A DNA stretch of 58,459 nt. It comes from an uncultured Rubrobacteraceae bacterium. Lineage in GTDB: Bacteria; Actinomycetota; Rubrobacteria; Rubrobacterales; Rubrobacteraceae. The position numbers and the translations under genes are program-made. The stretch is taken from assembly GCA_902806085.1 (NCBI GenBank), contig CADCVH010000130.1, positions 1-58,459 on the forward strand, in the 5' to 3' direction. A model generated the notes under the pieces. The model was given only the letters and a program-made list of their open reading frames with translations. It made no database searches and was not told where the DNA came from. Shown here in pieces: positions 26,440 to 34,392 of this stretch (position 1 is its first letter; the number at the start of each line of letters is the position of its first letter).

Positions 26440-27327
26440 GTGGAAGCGGGTGGCTCCAAAGGATCTGTGGGGTCCTACCTCCGACTCGCGCGGCCGAAGC
26501 AGTGGACCAAGAACGGGTTCGTGCTGGCCGGGGTGCTGTTCGCGGGTAAGGCTCTCTCGATCCCCCACATCGCCGACGCGCTCCTCGCGTTCGCCGCCTT
26601 CTGCTTGGTCTCCGGGGCGGTCTACGCCTTCAACGACGTGCTCGATGTCGAGGAAGACCGCAAGCACCCGCTCAAGAGGTACAGGCCGGTGGCGAGTGGG
26701 GACGTGCCGGTGCCGGCGGCGGTCGTCTACGCTGCGTTGCTCCTGGCGGGGGGGCTGGCGCTCGGCTTCTACGTCAACCCGGGGGTGGGGGCCGCCGGGC
26801 TCGCGTATCTGGCGTTGCAGGCCGTGTACACGCCGTTTCTCAAGCACATAGCCATCCTGGACGTGATGAGCATCTCGGCGGGGTTCGTGATCCGGGCCCT
26901 GGCGGGCGTGGCCGCGGTGAACAGCCCCATCTCCCCGTGGCTGATCGTGTGCACGGGCCTTCTCACGCTCTTTCTCGGCTTCTCCAAGCGCCGCCACGAG
27001 CTCGCCACCCTGGGCGAGGGCGCGGTCGTCCACCGCAAGAATTTGCGGGATTACTCGGTGCCTCTGCTGGACGAGATGATGAACATCATGATCTCCGCGA
27101 CCATCATCGCCTACACCCTCTACACCTTCACCGTCTACGAGCGGGACAGCGAGATATTCATGATGGCGAGCATCCCGTTCGTGGTCTACGGGATCTTCCG
27201 CTACATGCTCCTGGTCCACCGCGACGGCGGCGGGAACCCCGACACCCTCCTGCTCGCCGACCGGCCCCTGCAGATCTCCCTCTTCCTCTGGCTCGTCGTC
27301 GTCGGCGTGACCATCTACTTCCTCTAG
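26440..27327 (+). CDS. Decaprenyl-phosphate phosphoribosyltransferase (UbiA superfamily)
   Basis: Membrane enzyme transferring phosphoribose from PRPP to polyprenyl phosphate, the first step to decaprenylphosphoryl arabinose or ribose donors in actinobacteria. Family marks are LRLARPKQWTKNGFVLAG at the start, YAFNDVLDVEEDRKHPLKRYRP (Asp-rich motif 1) and FLGFSKRRHELATL (motif 2). The protein has 295 residues and about nine helices. GTG 26440 faces away from menA across 244 bases with no gene. The flippase-like protein follows three bases later. Confidence 0.92.
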   Translation: MEAGGSKGSVGSYLRLARPKQWTKNGFVLAGVLFAGKALSIPHIADALLAFAAFCLVSGAVYAFNDVLDVEEDRKHPLKRYRPVASGDVPVPAAVVYAALLLAGGLALGFYVNPGVGAAGLAYLALQAVYTPFLKHIAILDVMSISAGFVIRALAGVAAVNSPISPWLIVCTGLLTLFLGFSKRRHELATLGEGAVVHRKNLRDYSVPLLDEMMNIMISATIIAYTLYTFTVYERDSEIFMMASIPFVVYGIFRYMLLVHRDGGGNPDTLLLADRPLQISLFLWLVVVGVTIYFL

Positions 27328-27329
27328 GC

Positions 27330-28289
27330 GTGGAGAAGCTCGGCAGAAACCTCGTCCTCGCCGTCGCACTCGGCGTCGCCGTCTACGCGGCCTTGTTCTT
27401 TTTTCTCAACTTTGGGGACGTAAGCTCCGCCCTCGCGGGCTTCAACCTGGCCCTCATCCCGGTCGTGCTCGGCCTCGTCTCGCTCTCCTACGCCGGGCGA
27501 TTCTTGCGCTGGCTCTACTACCTGAAGGTGCTCAAGGTTTCGGTGCCCCTCGGGACGAACGCGGCGATCTTCGCCGCCGGGCTCTCCATGACCATCTCCC
27601 CGGGCAAGCTGGGCGAGGTCCTCAAGAGCGTCTTCGTCCGCCAGGTCTCCGGCGCCCCCATAGCCCGCACCGCCCCCGCGGTCGTCGCCGAGCGGGCCAC
27701 CGACGGCACCGGCATGGTCCTCTGGGGCTTTTTAGGGGCGTTCGCCCTCGGCCTGCCCCCCTGGACCATGCTCGGCTTCCTCGCCGTGGCCGTCTTCGGC
27801 ATAGCCGTCCTGCGCTCCAAGAGGCTCTCCCTGCTCGCGGAACGCGTCCTCCTCAGGCTGCCGCTCCTGGACCGTCTCGTCCCGCACCTGCACGCCTTCC
27901 ACGGCGCGTCCAACGAGCTGCTCGGCGCGCGTCCGCTCGTGGTCGGCACGGCGATCTCTTTCCTCTCCTGGGGCCTCGAATGCCTCGCCGTCTACCTCTG
28001 CGCCGTCGGGCTCGGGGCGAACGCGGGCTTCCTCATGGTCGTCTTCGTCTTCGCGGTGAGTTCGCTCTTTGGTGTCCTCAGCATGATCCCGGGCGGCATC
28101 GGCGCCGTGGAGGCCGGGCTCGCCCTCCAGTTCACGAAGCTGGCTGGGATGTCCTCAGGTGTCGCGGGGGCGCTGACGTTCGTGATCCGATTGGCGACCC
28201 TCTGGTTCGCCACGCTTATCGGGATCGTGGGCTTGCTGGTGGTGCGACGGATGCTCGGCGGCGTCCCCGCGGAGCCCGACCCGGAATAG
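27330..28289 (+). CDS. Flippase-like membrane protein (lysylphosphatidylglycerol synthase TM/UPF0104 family)
   Basis: A 319-residue polytopic protein with seven to eight helices. Family landmarks are YAGRFLRWLYYLKVL, the AGLSMTISPGKLGEVLKSVF segment, VVAERATDG, and the C-terminal GVLSMIPGGIGAVEAG. Such proteins are the membrane part of MprF and are suspected lipid flippases. GTG 27330 lies three bases after the phosphoribosyltransferase stop, so a role in moving a polyprenyl-linked pentose across the membrane is a reasonable inference. Confidence 0.88.
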   Translation: MEKLGRNLVLAVALGVAVYAALFFFLNFGDVSSALAGFNLALIPVVLGLVSLSYAGRFLRWLYYLKVLKVSVPLGTNAAIFAAGLSMTISPGKLGEVLKSVFVRQVSGAPIARTAPAVVAERATDGTGMVLWGFLGAFALGLPPWTMLGFLAVAVFGIAVLRSKRLSLLAERVLLRLPLLDRLVPHLHAFHGASNELLGARPLVVGTAISFLSWGLECLAVYLCAVGLGANAGFLMVVFVFAVSSLFGVLSMIPGGIGAVEAGLALQFTKLAGMSSGVAGALTFVIRLATLWFATLIGIVGLLVVRRMLGGVPAEPDPE

Positions 28290-28318
28290 AACAGGGTCCC
28301 GTGCGGCGGTGACGCGCC

Positions 28319-29572
28319 TCAGTCCGCCGTTCGCATCGTTCGGCTCATCGCTCCAAGCAAGGCGGTGAGCAGCAGAAGGCCACCAGCCGCCAGGAACACC
28401 GCCGTCAGACTAAGCTCCACCAGTACCCCGGCTATCACGTAGGAGATCGGGTCCAGGGCGACGGCCGAGAACATCGCGAGGCTCATGACCCTTCCGGTCA
28501 GACCCGGCCCGGAACGCTCCTGCAACCAGGAGATATTCACGACGGCCATGAAGCTGGCCGTCATCCCGATCAGCGCGGCGAGGCTACCCGCCACGAGTAG
28601 GTTTGGCGAGAAGGCCAGACCACCGACGCCGATGCCCAGCGCCGCTGTGCACACCAGTTCTATGAGACCACGCCGCCGGATACGCGTACTTGAACCGGCG
28701 GCCACGGCCCCGACCAAAGGGCCAACCCCGCCCACGGCAACCAGCGTGGCGAACGCGCCGGCACCCCCCAACCGTGACTGCGCGAGAAGGGACCCTCCGA
28801 CGTAGATCGGTCCTGCCATAGAAAGGTTTATGCCGACCAGGATGAGCATTATCGTTCTGATCACGGGATCCTTCCACGCGTACCGCGCCCCCTCGACGAG
28901 GGCAGAGAGGGCACCCGTGTCCTCCTCGTGGGCGGCCTCCTCTCTCTCTGTGCTTCCGGGCGTGGTCGTTGCGGAGGGGACCGACCGGACTACCACGGCC
29001 AGTATCAATGCGGAGACAAAGAAGAGTATGGCGTTGGCTCCGAGGTTGATCCAGAGGCCGAAGAGCGCGAGTAAAAGCCCCGCAAGCGCGGGCCCCAGTA
29101 CGCCGCTGATCTGCTCGACGCCTTGCACCAGAGCGTTTGCGGCCTTGAGGCCATCCCGATCCACCAGGGATGGCGTAACTGACATCGAGGCCGGATAGTA
29201 GAGGGCATCAAGGGCGCTCAGTCCCCCCGCAAGCAGGTAAATGTGCCAGACTCGGGTGGCGTCCGTCACCACGAGGAGCATGAAGATGCCCATCAACACG
29301 GCGCGCACCACATTGGCAGAGGACATCACCGATACCGGCGACAACCTATCGCTCAGTACCCCGCCCAACGGCGTCAGCACGATACCCGGTATCGATGCCA
29401 CGGCGAGGACGGTGCCCAGCGCCGCACCCGAATCGGTGATCCCCAACACGAGCCAAGTCAGGGAGACGAGGAAGGCCTGGTCGGCCAGCATCGCTAGGCT
29501 GGTCCCGATCCAGACGAGCCTGAAAGGTCGGACCCTTAGCGGCGCAAGAAGCGGGAAGTCGCGCGTGACCAT
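28319..29572 (-). CDS. MFS transporter (EntS/MFS_3-like exporter)
   Basis: A 417-residue major facilitator with twelve predicted helices. The N-terminal FRLVWIGTSLAMLADQAF and the loop GGVLSDRLSPVSVM match the MFS_3/EntS group that exports siderophores and drugs, and the central cytoplasmic loop is charged (TEREEAAHEED). I chose ATG 29572, preceded by GGTGGTGAA; the longer frame adds a non-conserved leader. It is divergent from the XRE regulator at 29705 and marks the edge of the less GC-rich island. A role in exporting the product of the peptide cluster, or in self-resistance, is inference from position. Confidence 0.9.
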   Translation of the reverse strand: MVTRDFPLLAPLRVRPFRLVWIGTSLAMLADQAFLVSLTWLVLGITDSGAALGTVLAVASIPGIVLTPLGGVLSDRLSPVSVMSSANVVRAVLMGIFMLLVVTDATRVWHIYLLAGGLSALDALYYPASMSVTPSLVDRDGLKAANALVQGVEQISGVLGPALAGLLLALFGLWINLGANAILFFVSALILAVVVRSVPSATTTPGSTEREEAAHEEDTGALSALVEGARYAWKDPVIRTIMLILVGINLSMAGPIYVGGSLLAQSRLGGAGAFATLVAVGGVGPLVGAVAAGSSTRIRRRGLIELVCTAALGIGVGGLAFSPNLLVAGSLAALIGMTASFMAVVNISWLQERSGPGLTGRVMSLAMFSAVALDPISYVIAGVLVELSLTAVFLAAGGLLLLTALLGAMSRTMRTAD

Positions 29573-29639
29573 TTCACCACCGTTTCTCGGCTTGAAGGAG
29601 CCGTATCGTCGCCGTTTCTGACTTACACGTGTCGTAGTA

Positions 29640-29669
29640 TTGCTTAAACACAAGCGTTCATGGTATCGT
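29640..29669 (+). promoter_or_regulatory. Predicted promoter for the XRE/ImmA/peptide operon
   Basis: TTGCTT (29640-29645) and TATCGT (29664-29669) with an 18-base spacer lie 35 bases before the XRE gene. The 132-base divergent interval (29573-29704) is distinctly AT-rich. It probably also holds the promoter of the MFS gene on the other strand, so an autoregulatory operator here is likely. Confidence 0.45.
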
Positions 29670-29704
29670 ATTTGAAACATGATAGCCCTAGCGGAGAGAT
29701 CAGC

Positions 29705-30361
29705 ATGCACATAGCCGAACGGTTCGAAATCCTACTGGCGGCTCATCCCCGCCATGACGGTAGGACGTGGAGTGGCCAGGAGATAGACGAGGCGACTAAT
29801 GGCGTTGTGACGCGTTCTTACGTGACCAACCTCCGGAAACGCAGGATCGAGAATCCCGGATACGAAAAGCTGCGGGCGATAGCTAAAGTGATCGGATTCC
29901 CGCCGGAGCTGTGGTTCGACGAAGATCTGTCATCAGCCTCGAGTGCGTGGATGGAGCCCGATCGGGAACCCGTTGGCATCGCCGGTAAGGTGACGCATTT
30001 AATGGGAACGCTAAGGAACGAGGCGACCGGCGAGGCATACTCGGATGCCGACGTGGCGCGCCTGAGTTTCGGGCATCTAAGCGAGGAGGATGTCGAGGCT
30101 ATAAGGACAGGCAAGCTGACCGATCCATCCGTCGACCAGATCACCGCGTTCGCGGATGTTTTTGGCGTACACCCTTCCTACTTTCTACACGGGACAGGGA
30201 GCCTTCCGCTTCTCGACCAAGAGGCGATGGAGATATTCCGGGATGAGACCGTTAGCGCGATAGCGCACAAAAGCCTTCACCTTCCGGGGAGAGAGAAAGA
30301 AATGATACTAGGTATCATCCGCCAATTCGAGGATTCGCGGGGCGGCGCGGATGGGCGTTGA
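29705..30361 (+). CDS. XRE-family helix-turn-helix regulator
   Basis: A 218-residue DNA-binding protein. The N-terminal XRE domain (about residues 1-75) has helix 2-turn-helix 3 in WSGQEIDEATNGVVTRSYVTNLRKRRIENP, followed by YEKLRAIAKVIGFPPELWF. A second, similar helical domain (EEDVEAIRTGKLTDPSVDQITAFADVFGVHPSYFL) looks like a duplicated XRE fold. ATG 29705 has GGAGAG seven bases upstream. It overlaps the ImmA-like gene by 11 bases. This XRE plus ImmA pairing usually forms a repressor and its anti-repressor protease. Confidence 0.85.
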   Translation: MHIAERFEILLAAHPRHDGRTWSGQEIDEATNGVVTRSYVTNLRKRRIENPGYEKLRAIAKVIGFPPELWFDEDLSSASSAWMEPDREPVGIAGKVTHLMGTLRNEATGEAYSDADVARLSFGHLSEEDVEAIRTGKLTDPSVDQITAFADVFGVHPSYFLHGTGSLPLLDQEAMEIFRDETVSAIAHKSLHLPGREKEMILGIIRQFEDSRGGADGR

Positions 30362-30989
30362 AAGTCCTCCAAGCTTTCGCGGCCTTTTGCCTATCAAGCT
30401 AGAACAAGTAAGACGCTGGTTAAACAGCAGCAGGATTGCAGGGGGCGACCCGACCGCATCTCGCGGTTTCCTAACCCCGGAGGAGTTCCAGCAGGAACTC
30501 GTAGTCCTTGGTTTGTCAGATCGACAATTTGGGTCCAAGGAGTACGCCAGCGCGCTGGGCAAGCATTTGGGTTTGAGCGTATCGATAGACATCGTACCCG
30601 ACGCCACGCATCCCCTACTTTCGCGGGAGTTGGCGCGCAAGGGCGTCACGGGCGAAATACGCTACAGGGCCGACCTCGCTAGGGCCCAAATCATCGTCCC
30701 TGGGAGCCTCCCGCCGCTAGCCCTCATCTTTACTGTGCTACATGAGTTAGGGCACTTGGCCGCGGGCGATTTGTTCGTCGACACGTGCCAGGCCAGCCTA
30801 CTGTGTCTGGAGTCACCTGCCTTCCCAACGCTCGAAGTTCCGAACGAAAGGCGGTTGGCTCAACGAGCACCTTTCGCGCAGCCCGTAGATCGGGAGCACG
30901 AGGCCGACCTGCGCGCGGGATACGCTTTCGTGGCGGGGTGTTTGGGTAGCGAGAATCCTTACGCTCAAAGGATGTACGATATCCTTTGA
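30351..30989 (+). CDS. ImmA/IrrE-like metallopeptidase
   Basis: A 212-residue zinc peptidase-like protein. HELGH at residues 131-135 lies in FTVLHELGHLAAGDLF, and the downstream acidic segment DREHEADLRAGYAF (E184) gives the expected third ligand. ImmA-type proteases cleave XRE-family repressors to induce mobile or stress genes. The ATG lies within the end of the XRE gene, and its stop overlaps the TTG of the next gene. Together these form a translationally coupled regulatory cassette. Confidence 0.85.
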   Translation: MGVESPPSFRGLLPIKLEQVRRWLNSSRIAGGDPTASRGFLTPEEFQQELVVLGLSDRQFGSKEYASALGKHLGLSVSIDIVPDATHPLLSRELARKGVTGEIRYRADLARAQIIVPGSLPPLALIFTVLHELGHLAAGDLFVDTCQASLLCLESPAFPTLEVPNERRLAQRAPFAQPVDREHEADLRAGYAFVAGCLGSENPYAQRMYDIL

Positions 30990-32347
30990 ATACCTTCCAG
31001 GAACAGTCTCTGGTTTTGGCGTTGGTGTGCCTCGTGGCATCGTTATTCTTCCTTGGGGTAACGCGTTCTTCGCGAAGCACGTGGTTCAGCGGCGTCATAA
31101 CGATGAACCTCGTGGCTCTCGCCATTATCTTCGGGACCTTTGCCGCTGTAGAGATGAACGGAGAGCGCGCCGAGATAGCCGCTGCTCTCGTCTCCGAACT
31201 GCCTTTCGAAGCCGTCGTGTCCTGCTTGTGCGTGGCACAGGCGGGGTATCTGCCCCTACGAACAGGAGCGCCACCGCTTGCCGTAGTCGCGGCCCGGCCC
31301 AAACTGCGGTTGCTTCTTGCTAGCGCTGGGGTGGTACTGCCCGGTGCGTGGGTGCTGGCCGCCACATTCGGTTTCGTGTGGCCTTCGTCCGCCGTGCAGG
31401 CATTGGCCCCGGCTCCGTTAGAGTCCGTTATATTCAAGTGGACCCTGATGGTTCCGGCAATGCTTTTTGCCGGTCTCGCCGCCATCCTTTTTCTGAAGGC
31501 CGCCAGATCCGACTCCCTCGATACGAGACTGCGCTTCAAGAACGCTGCTTTCGCATTTGCCACGTTCTGCCTTGCGCTCGTTGCGCTCGAGTCAGCCATG
31601 TTTGCTGGCGCCCGAGCTTGGTTGCCGGGTGATCTCCGTGTAGCGATAACGAGTTCGCTTTTGACTGTGGAGACTTGCCTTGCCATCGCGTGCGTGGCCG
31701 CATTCCTGCTCGGGCTCGCCCTACGTTACACACCAGCCATCGCTGTACCCACGGTTCGACACGTGGCAACGCGGTGGCTTCCCGAGCAAGACCGCTTCGA
31801 CTCGCATAGGTGGCATGCCGTCGTCGGCGGCGTCGCCCGTGGGGTCGTGATCGCTTCTTACCGCATAGGAGCCGCCGCAAATCGACTAGGCCTCTCTCGG
31901 TTGGAGACCGAACGCGCCGTTGGTACCGTGCAGCATATCGCCGCGATACGAAACGGTGTTTGCGACGCTGCTAAGGTCACCCCGCAGAGGGCCCGCGATC
32001 TCCACGTATTGCAGTCCGAAGTCGTGAAAGACGCTGAATTGATTAGCAAATTGGACAAGATCGAGTCGCATGACCTCATGTCGCGCTTCGGAGCCGTGCA
32101 TGCAGCCTCCTTGCACGTCGAACTCGAAGCCGCCCTGGCCCTGATGGGGGACGTATCTACCAATAGTAACGGCCATGACGACCAACCCCTCTGGTTCTAC
32201 CTCGCGGCCGTGGGCGCTTCGGACGTGGGCCTTATCGACGAGCGCCGAACAACGACGATTCTCGACAACAAGATGCGGCACAACGAGGTACTCAGGGCCT
32301 ATACTGAAGCGGTCACGTCATCGAGGGACGGCTCTTACCATCCCTAA
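30986..32347 (+). CDS. Seven-helix membrane protein with cytoplasmic C-domain (MAB_1171c-like)
   Basis: A 453-residue protein. Seven hydrophobic segments fill roughly residues 8-245 (first SLVLALVCLVASLFFLGV, last TVETCLAIACVAAFLLGLAL), followed by a soluble, mostly helical domain of about 200 residues. I recall proteins of this shape (MAB_1171c family, called putative transporters) standing next to XRE and ImmA genes in actinobacteria, which matches here. TTG 30986 overlaps the preceding stop (TTGA). A sensory role upstream of the protease is plausible: ligand detection, then ImmA activation, then derepression. That mechanism is inference. Confidence 0.75.
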   Translation: MNTFQEQSLVLALVCLVASLFFLGVTRSSRSTWFSGVITMNLVALAIIFGTFAAVEMNGERAEIAAALVSELPFEAVVSCLCVAQAGYLPLRTGAPPLAVVAARPKLRLLLASAGVVLPGAWVLAATFGFVWPSSAVQALAPAPLESVIFKWTLMVPAMLFAGLAAILFLKAARSDSLDTRLRFKNAAFAFATFCLALVALESAMFAGARAWLPGDLRVAITSSLLTVETCLAIACVAAFLLGLALRYTPAIAVPTVRHVATRWLPEQDRFDSHRWHAVVGGVARGVVIASYRIGAAANRLGLSRLETERAVGTVQHIAAIRNGVCDAAKVTPQRARDLHVLQSEVVKDAELISKLDKIESHDLMSRFGAVHAASLHVELEAALALMGDVSTNSNGHDDQPLWFYLAAVGASDVGLIDERRTTTILDNKMRHNEVLRAYTEAVTSSRDGSYHP

Positions 32348-32450
32348 TGCCAGAGGAGATCCTTAAAGCCTCAGCATAGTTCGACCGAAAACCGGATACG
32401 CGTCGTTTGTATGACGGTGTTGATTAACCGCTGCACAGGAGGAGGGGCAC

Positions 32451-32669
32451 ATGAGCGTAGAGAGCCACACCCCGGATGTGGGAGGGGCCCAAAACAAGAC
32501 TATGGAGTTGGTGTCGCAGGCGAGGCAACGCACGTTGGAAGAACTGAGCTCGCTAACTTGCAACGATTCCGCTTCCTATGCTGCGGCGATCGCGGGCAAC
32601 ACACCCCACGTTACTCTTCCGAACGGCATTACGATAGTAATGCGCAAGTGCGGCGCTTGGTCGTGTTGA
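32451..32669 (+). CDS. Candidate RiPP precursor peptide with C-terminal cysteine
   Basis: A 72-residue peptide. A strong ribosome site (AGGAGGAGGGG) lies seven bases before ATG 32451. The N-terminal half is polar and helical like a leader (NKTMELVSQARQRTLEELSS). The C-terminal part turns to small and hydrophobic residues and ends in residues 67-72, C-G-A-W-S-C. It has three cysteines (37, 67, 72), the last being the terminal residue. The terminal Cys plus the cysteine-decarboxylase homologue 1 kb downstream suggest conversion to an aminoenethiol and an S-[2-aminovinyl]-cysteine ring. The six-residue span equals that of the thioviridamide C-terminus (T-V-A-F-H-C), as I recall it. It resembles no precursor family I can name. 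Confidence 0.68.
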   Translation: MSVESHTPDVGGAQNKTMELVSQARQRTLEELSSLTCNDSASYAAAIAGNTPHVTLPNGITIVMRKCGAWSC

Positions 32670-32712
32670 GTTCGACGGCCGCCTGAACCGTACCATCCAA
32701 GAACCAAAGTCG

Positions 32713-33666
32713 ATGAAAGAAGATGTGCGAGAACGTGTTGTGGCTCCGGTGCCCAGATGGCTGGACAACGCTGAAGTATGTCGAGAGGCAATCGCGGCGG
32801 CCGGCGATTTACCGTGCGCGAGTGGAGCACAGTTCGAACGCTTCTACGCGTACCTGCTGGTCGACGAGCCGATCATACAATTGATGCCCGGATACTTCCT
32901 TCCTCTGTGGGCTGAAGACGAGGTGCAGCCGGAGGCACTGCACGCCCTGGCGGTGGCCGCAAAGCTCGAGAACGCGCGAAATCGCTGGTTGGATGAGATG
33001 GTAGATGACCATCGAGCCCTTGGGTCGACGGTGTCCTCCCAAGAATTGAACAAGGCTATAGTAAGGCTGACAAGCCGCCAGTATGCCAGGGTACTGCCGC
33101 ATCACCCGGCCGCTTGCTTTTTCGAGCAGCTTGCGATGCTCTACTCTCGGCACTCGCTCTCCCTGGTTTTCGACGGCAAGAGCCAGGCGTTGCTTGGGCG
33201 GTCGCTTACGCTCTCGGACTACGAGGTCCATGCGAAGGCGCGCCATAGCTCCGTGCGCGCTCCTTTGGACGCGCTCTTGACCCTAGTGGGTGCCGACGAA
33301 GATCAACGCGCAAGAGCGACGAATTCCTGGCATGCGTGGGGACTCGGAGCCCAGCTCTACGATGATGCCCTGGACGTCGAGGAGGATTTTCGTAACGGGG
33401 CCTTGACCTGGACCGTGGCTCGTACCCTGGAGTGTCTTGGGGGCCGCACCCCCGAGAATCCGGACGAGTTCTACGCGGTTGCCCTTCGGGAGGGTATCGT
33501 CACCCGAACGCTCAGGCGGGCCGAGGGCCACTTTGGCCAGGCCGCCGAACTAGCCCACTCAAGTTTCCCACGTTGGACATCCGTCCAACACGGTTGTATG
33601 AGGCAAGCTCGGACGCTGCGAGAAGATTACGAACATCTACTCGAGTCGGAGCCTCTCGACCATTGA
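32713..33666 (+). CDS. Class I isoprenoid-synthase-fold protein in the peptide cluster
   Basis: A 317-residue, almost entirely helical protein. Two acidic motifs match the metal-binding helices of trans-prenyl synthases: LDEMVDDH (residues 93-100) and YDDALDVEEDFRNGALTW (216-233, second DDxxD plus a following Asp). Overall similarity to ordinary chain-elongating synthases is low, and the GGKRxRP motif is missing, so the substrate is open. It follows the peptide gene by 43 bases and overlaps the flavoprotein gene by four, so it is probably a tailoring enzyme (prenylation or cyclisation of the peptide or of a co-substrate). ATG 32713 has no strong ribosome site. Confidence 0.7.
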   Translation: MKEDVRERVVAPVPRWLDNAEVCREAIAAAGDLPCASGAQFERFYAYLLVDEPIIQLMPGYFLPLWAEDEVQPEALHALAVAAKLENARNRWLDEMVDDHRALGSTVSSQELNKAIVRLTSRQYARVLPHHPAACFFEQLAMLYSRHSLSLVFDGKSQALLGRSLTLSDYEVHAKARHSSVRAPLDALLTLVGADEDQRARATNSWHAWGLGAQLYDDALDVEEDFRNGALTWTVARTLECLGGRTPENPDEFYAVALREGIVTRTLRRAEGHFGQAAELAHSSFPRWTSVQHGCMRQARTLREDYEHLLESEPLDH

Positions 33667-34262
33667 GCGGTTCGCACGCTACTGTTACTGACCGCCTACT
33701 GGTCGGGGTGTCCGGCTCCATAGCCATCCTCAATTTGCCGACTTATCTGGTCGCCCTTCAGGCTACATTCGCTAAGGAAGTGCGCGTAATAATGACGGTC
33801 GGAGCCGCCCAGTTACTCTCGCCATCGACCGTCGCCTTACTCTGCGATGAGGTTCTGCTGGATGAAAAACCCACCGCACAAAAGAAGCCCGGTCACGTCG
33901 AGTTGGCCAACTGGGCCGACGTGTTTTTGGTCTTGCCCGCCTCGGCCAACATCCTGGGCCAAGTTGCAAATGGACTCGCCCAAAACCTCCTCACCACTAC
34001 GATCATGGCCTCCCCAAAACCCGTAATATTCTGCCCGAACCTGAACCGGACAATGTGGAGCAAAAAGGCTGTTCAAAGAAACCTCCGGACCCTCGCAGAA
34101 GACGGGCATTTAGTGGTAGAGCCGGAGCAAGCGCCGGCGTATGAGGTCGGGACGGGTGGGGTAGCCGACACCCTCGTGCTTCCAGAACCCGCTGTTCTGA
34201 TTCGGCATCTTGAAAACCTGCTGCAACAAATCGGGGAGGACTCTGTTGCGGCCGAGAAGTAA
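33663..34262 (+). CDS. EpiD/LanD-like flavin-dependent peptidyl-cysteine decarboxylase
   Basis: A 199-residue HFCD flavoprotein. The FMN-binding start is LLVGVSGSIAILNL, the active-site His78 is in HVELANWAD, PASAN is at 92-96, and the PNLNRTMW motif at 125-132 matches the PxMNxxMW signature of EpiD, LanD and CoaC. The His-to-Asn spacing (78 to 128) equals that of EpiD (67 to 117). The fused CoaB synthetase domain of bacterial CoaBC is absent, which argues against coenzyme A synthesis. TTG 33663 overlaps the upstream stop (TTGA) with GGAG upstream; the longer frame is a shadow. Its probable substrate is the terminal cysteine of the 72-residue peptide. UbiX-like flavin prenyltransferase is the alternative. 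Confidence 0.85.
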   Translation: MSGSHATVTDRLLVGVSGSIAILNLPTYLVALQATFAKEVRVIMTVGAAQLLSPSTVALLCDEVLLDEKPTAQKKPGHVELANWADVFLVLPASANILGQVANGLAQNLLTTTIMASPKPVIFCPNLNRTMWSKKAVQRNLRTLAEDGHLVVEPEQAPAYEVGTGGVADTLVLPEPAVLIRHLENLLQQIGEDSVAAEK

Positions 34263-34392
34263 CGGTACGCCGACGATCTCCAGAACATTCGTATAATTAG
34301 AGGGACGATCGTCTTTGGTCTAGGCTCCAAGGGTTTGACCGGTCCTCGGCCGTCCAGTTCGATTGACCGCGTGTGTTATAAACGGGAGCAAT

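Noticed and set aside
32411..32686. Alternative frame overlapping the candidate precursor peptide
   Set aside because: The frame starting at 32451 has the strong, well-spaced ribosome site and a composition shift from leader-like to core-like; the other frame has neither.
33663..34262. Flavoprotein as phosphopantothenoylcysteine decarboxylase for coenzyme A synthesis
   Set aside because: No CoaB synthetase domain is fused, the gene overlaps an accessory gene in a low-GC island, and the context is a Cys-terminal small peptide, so an EpiD-type role is preferred.
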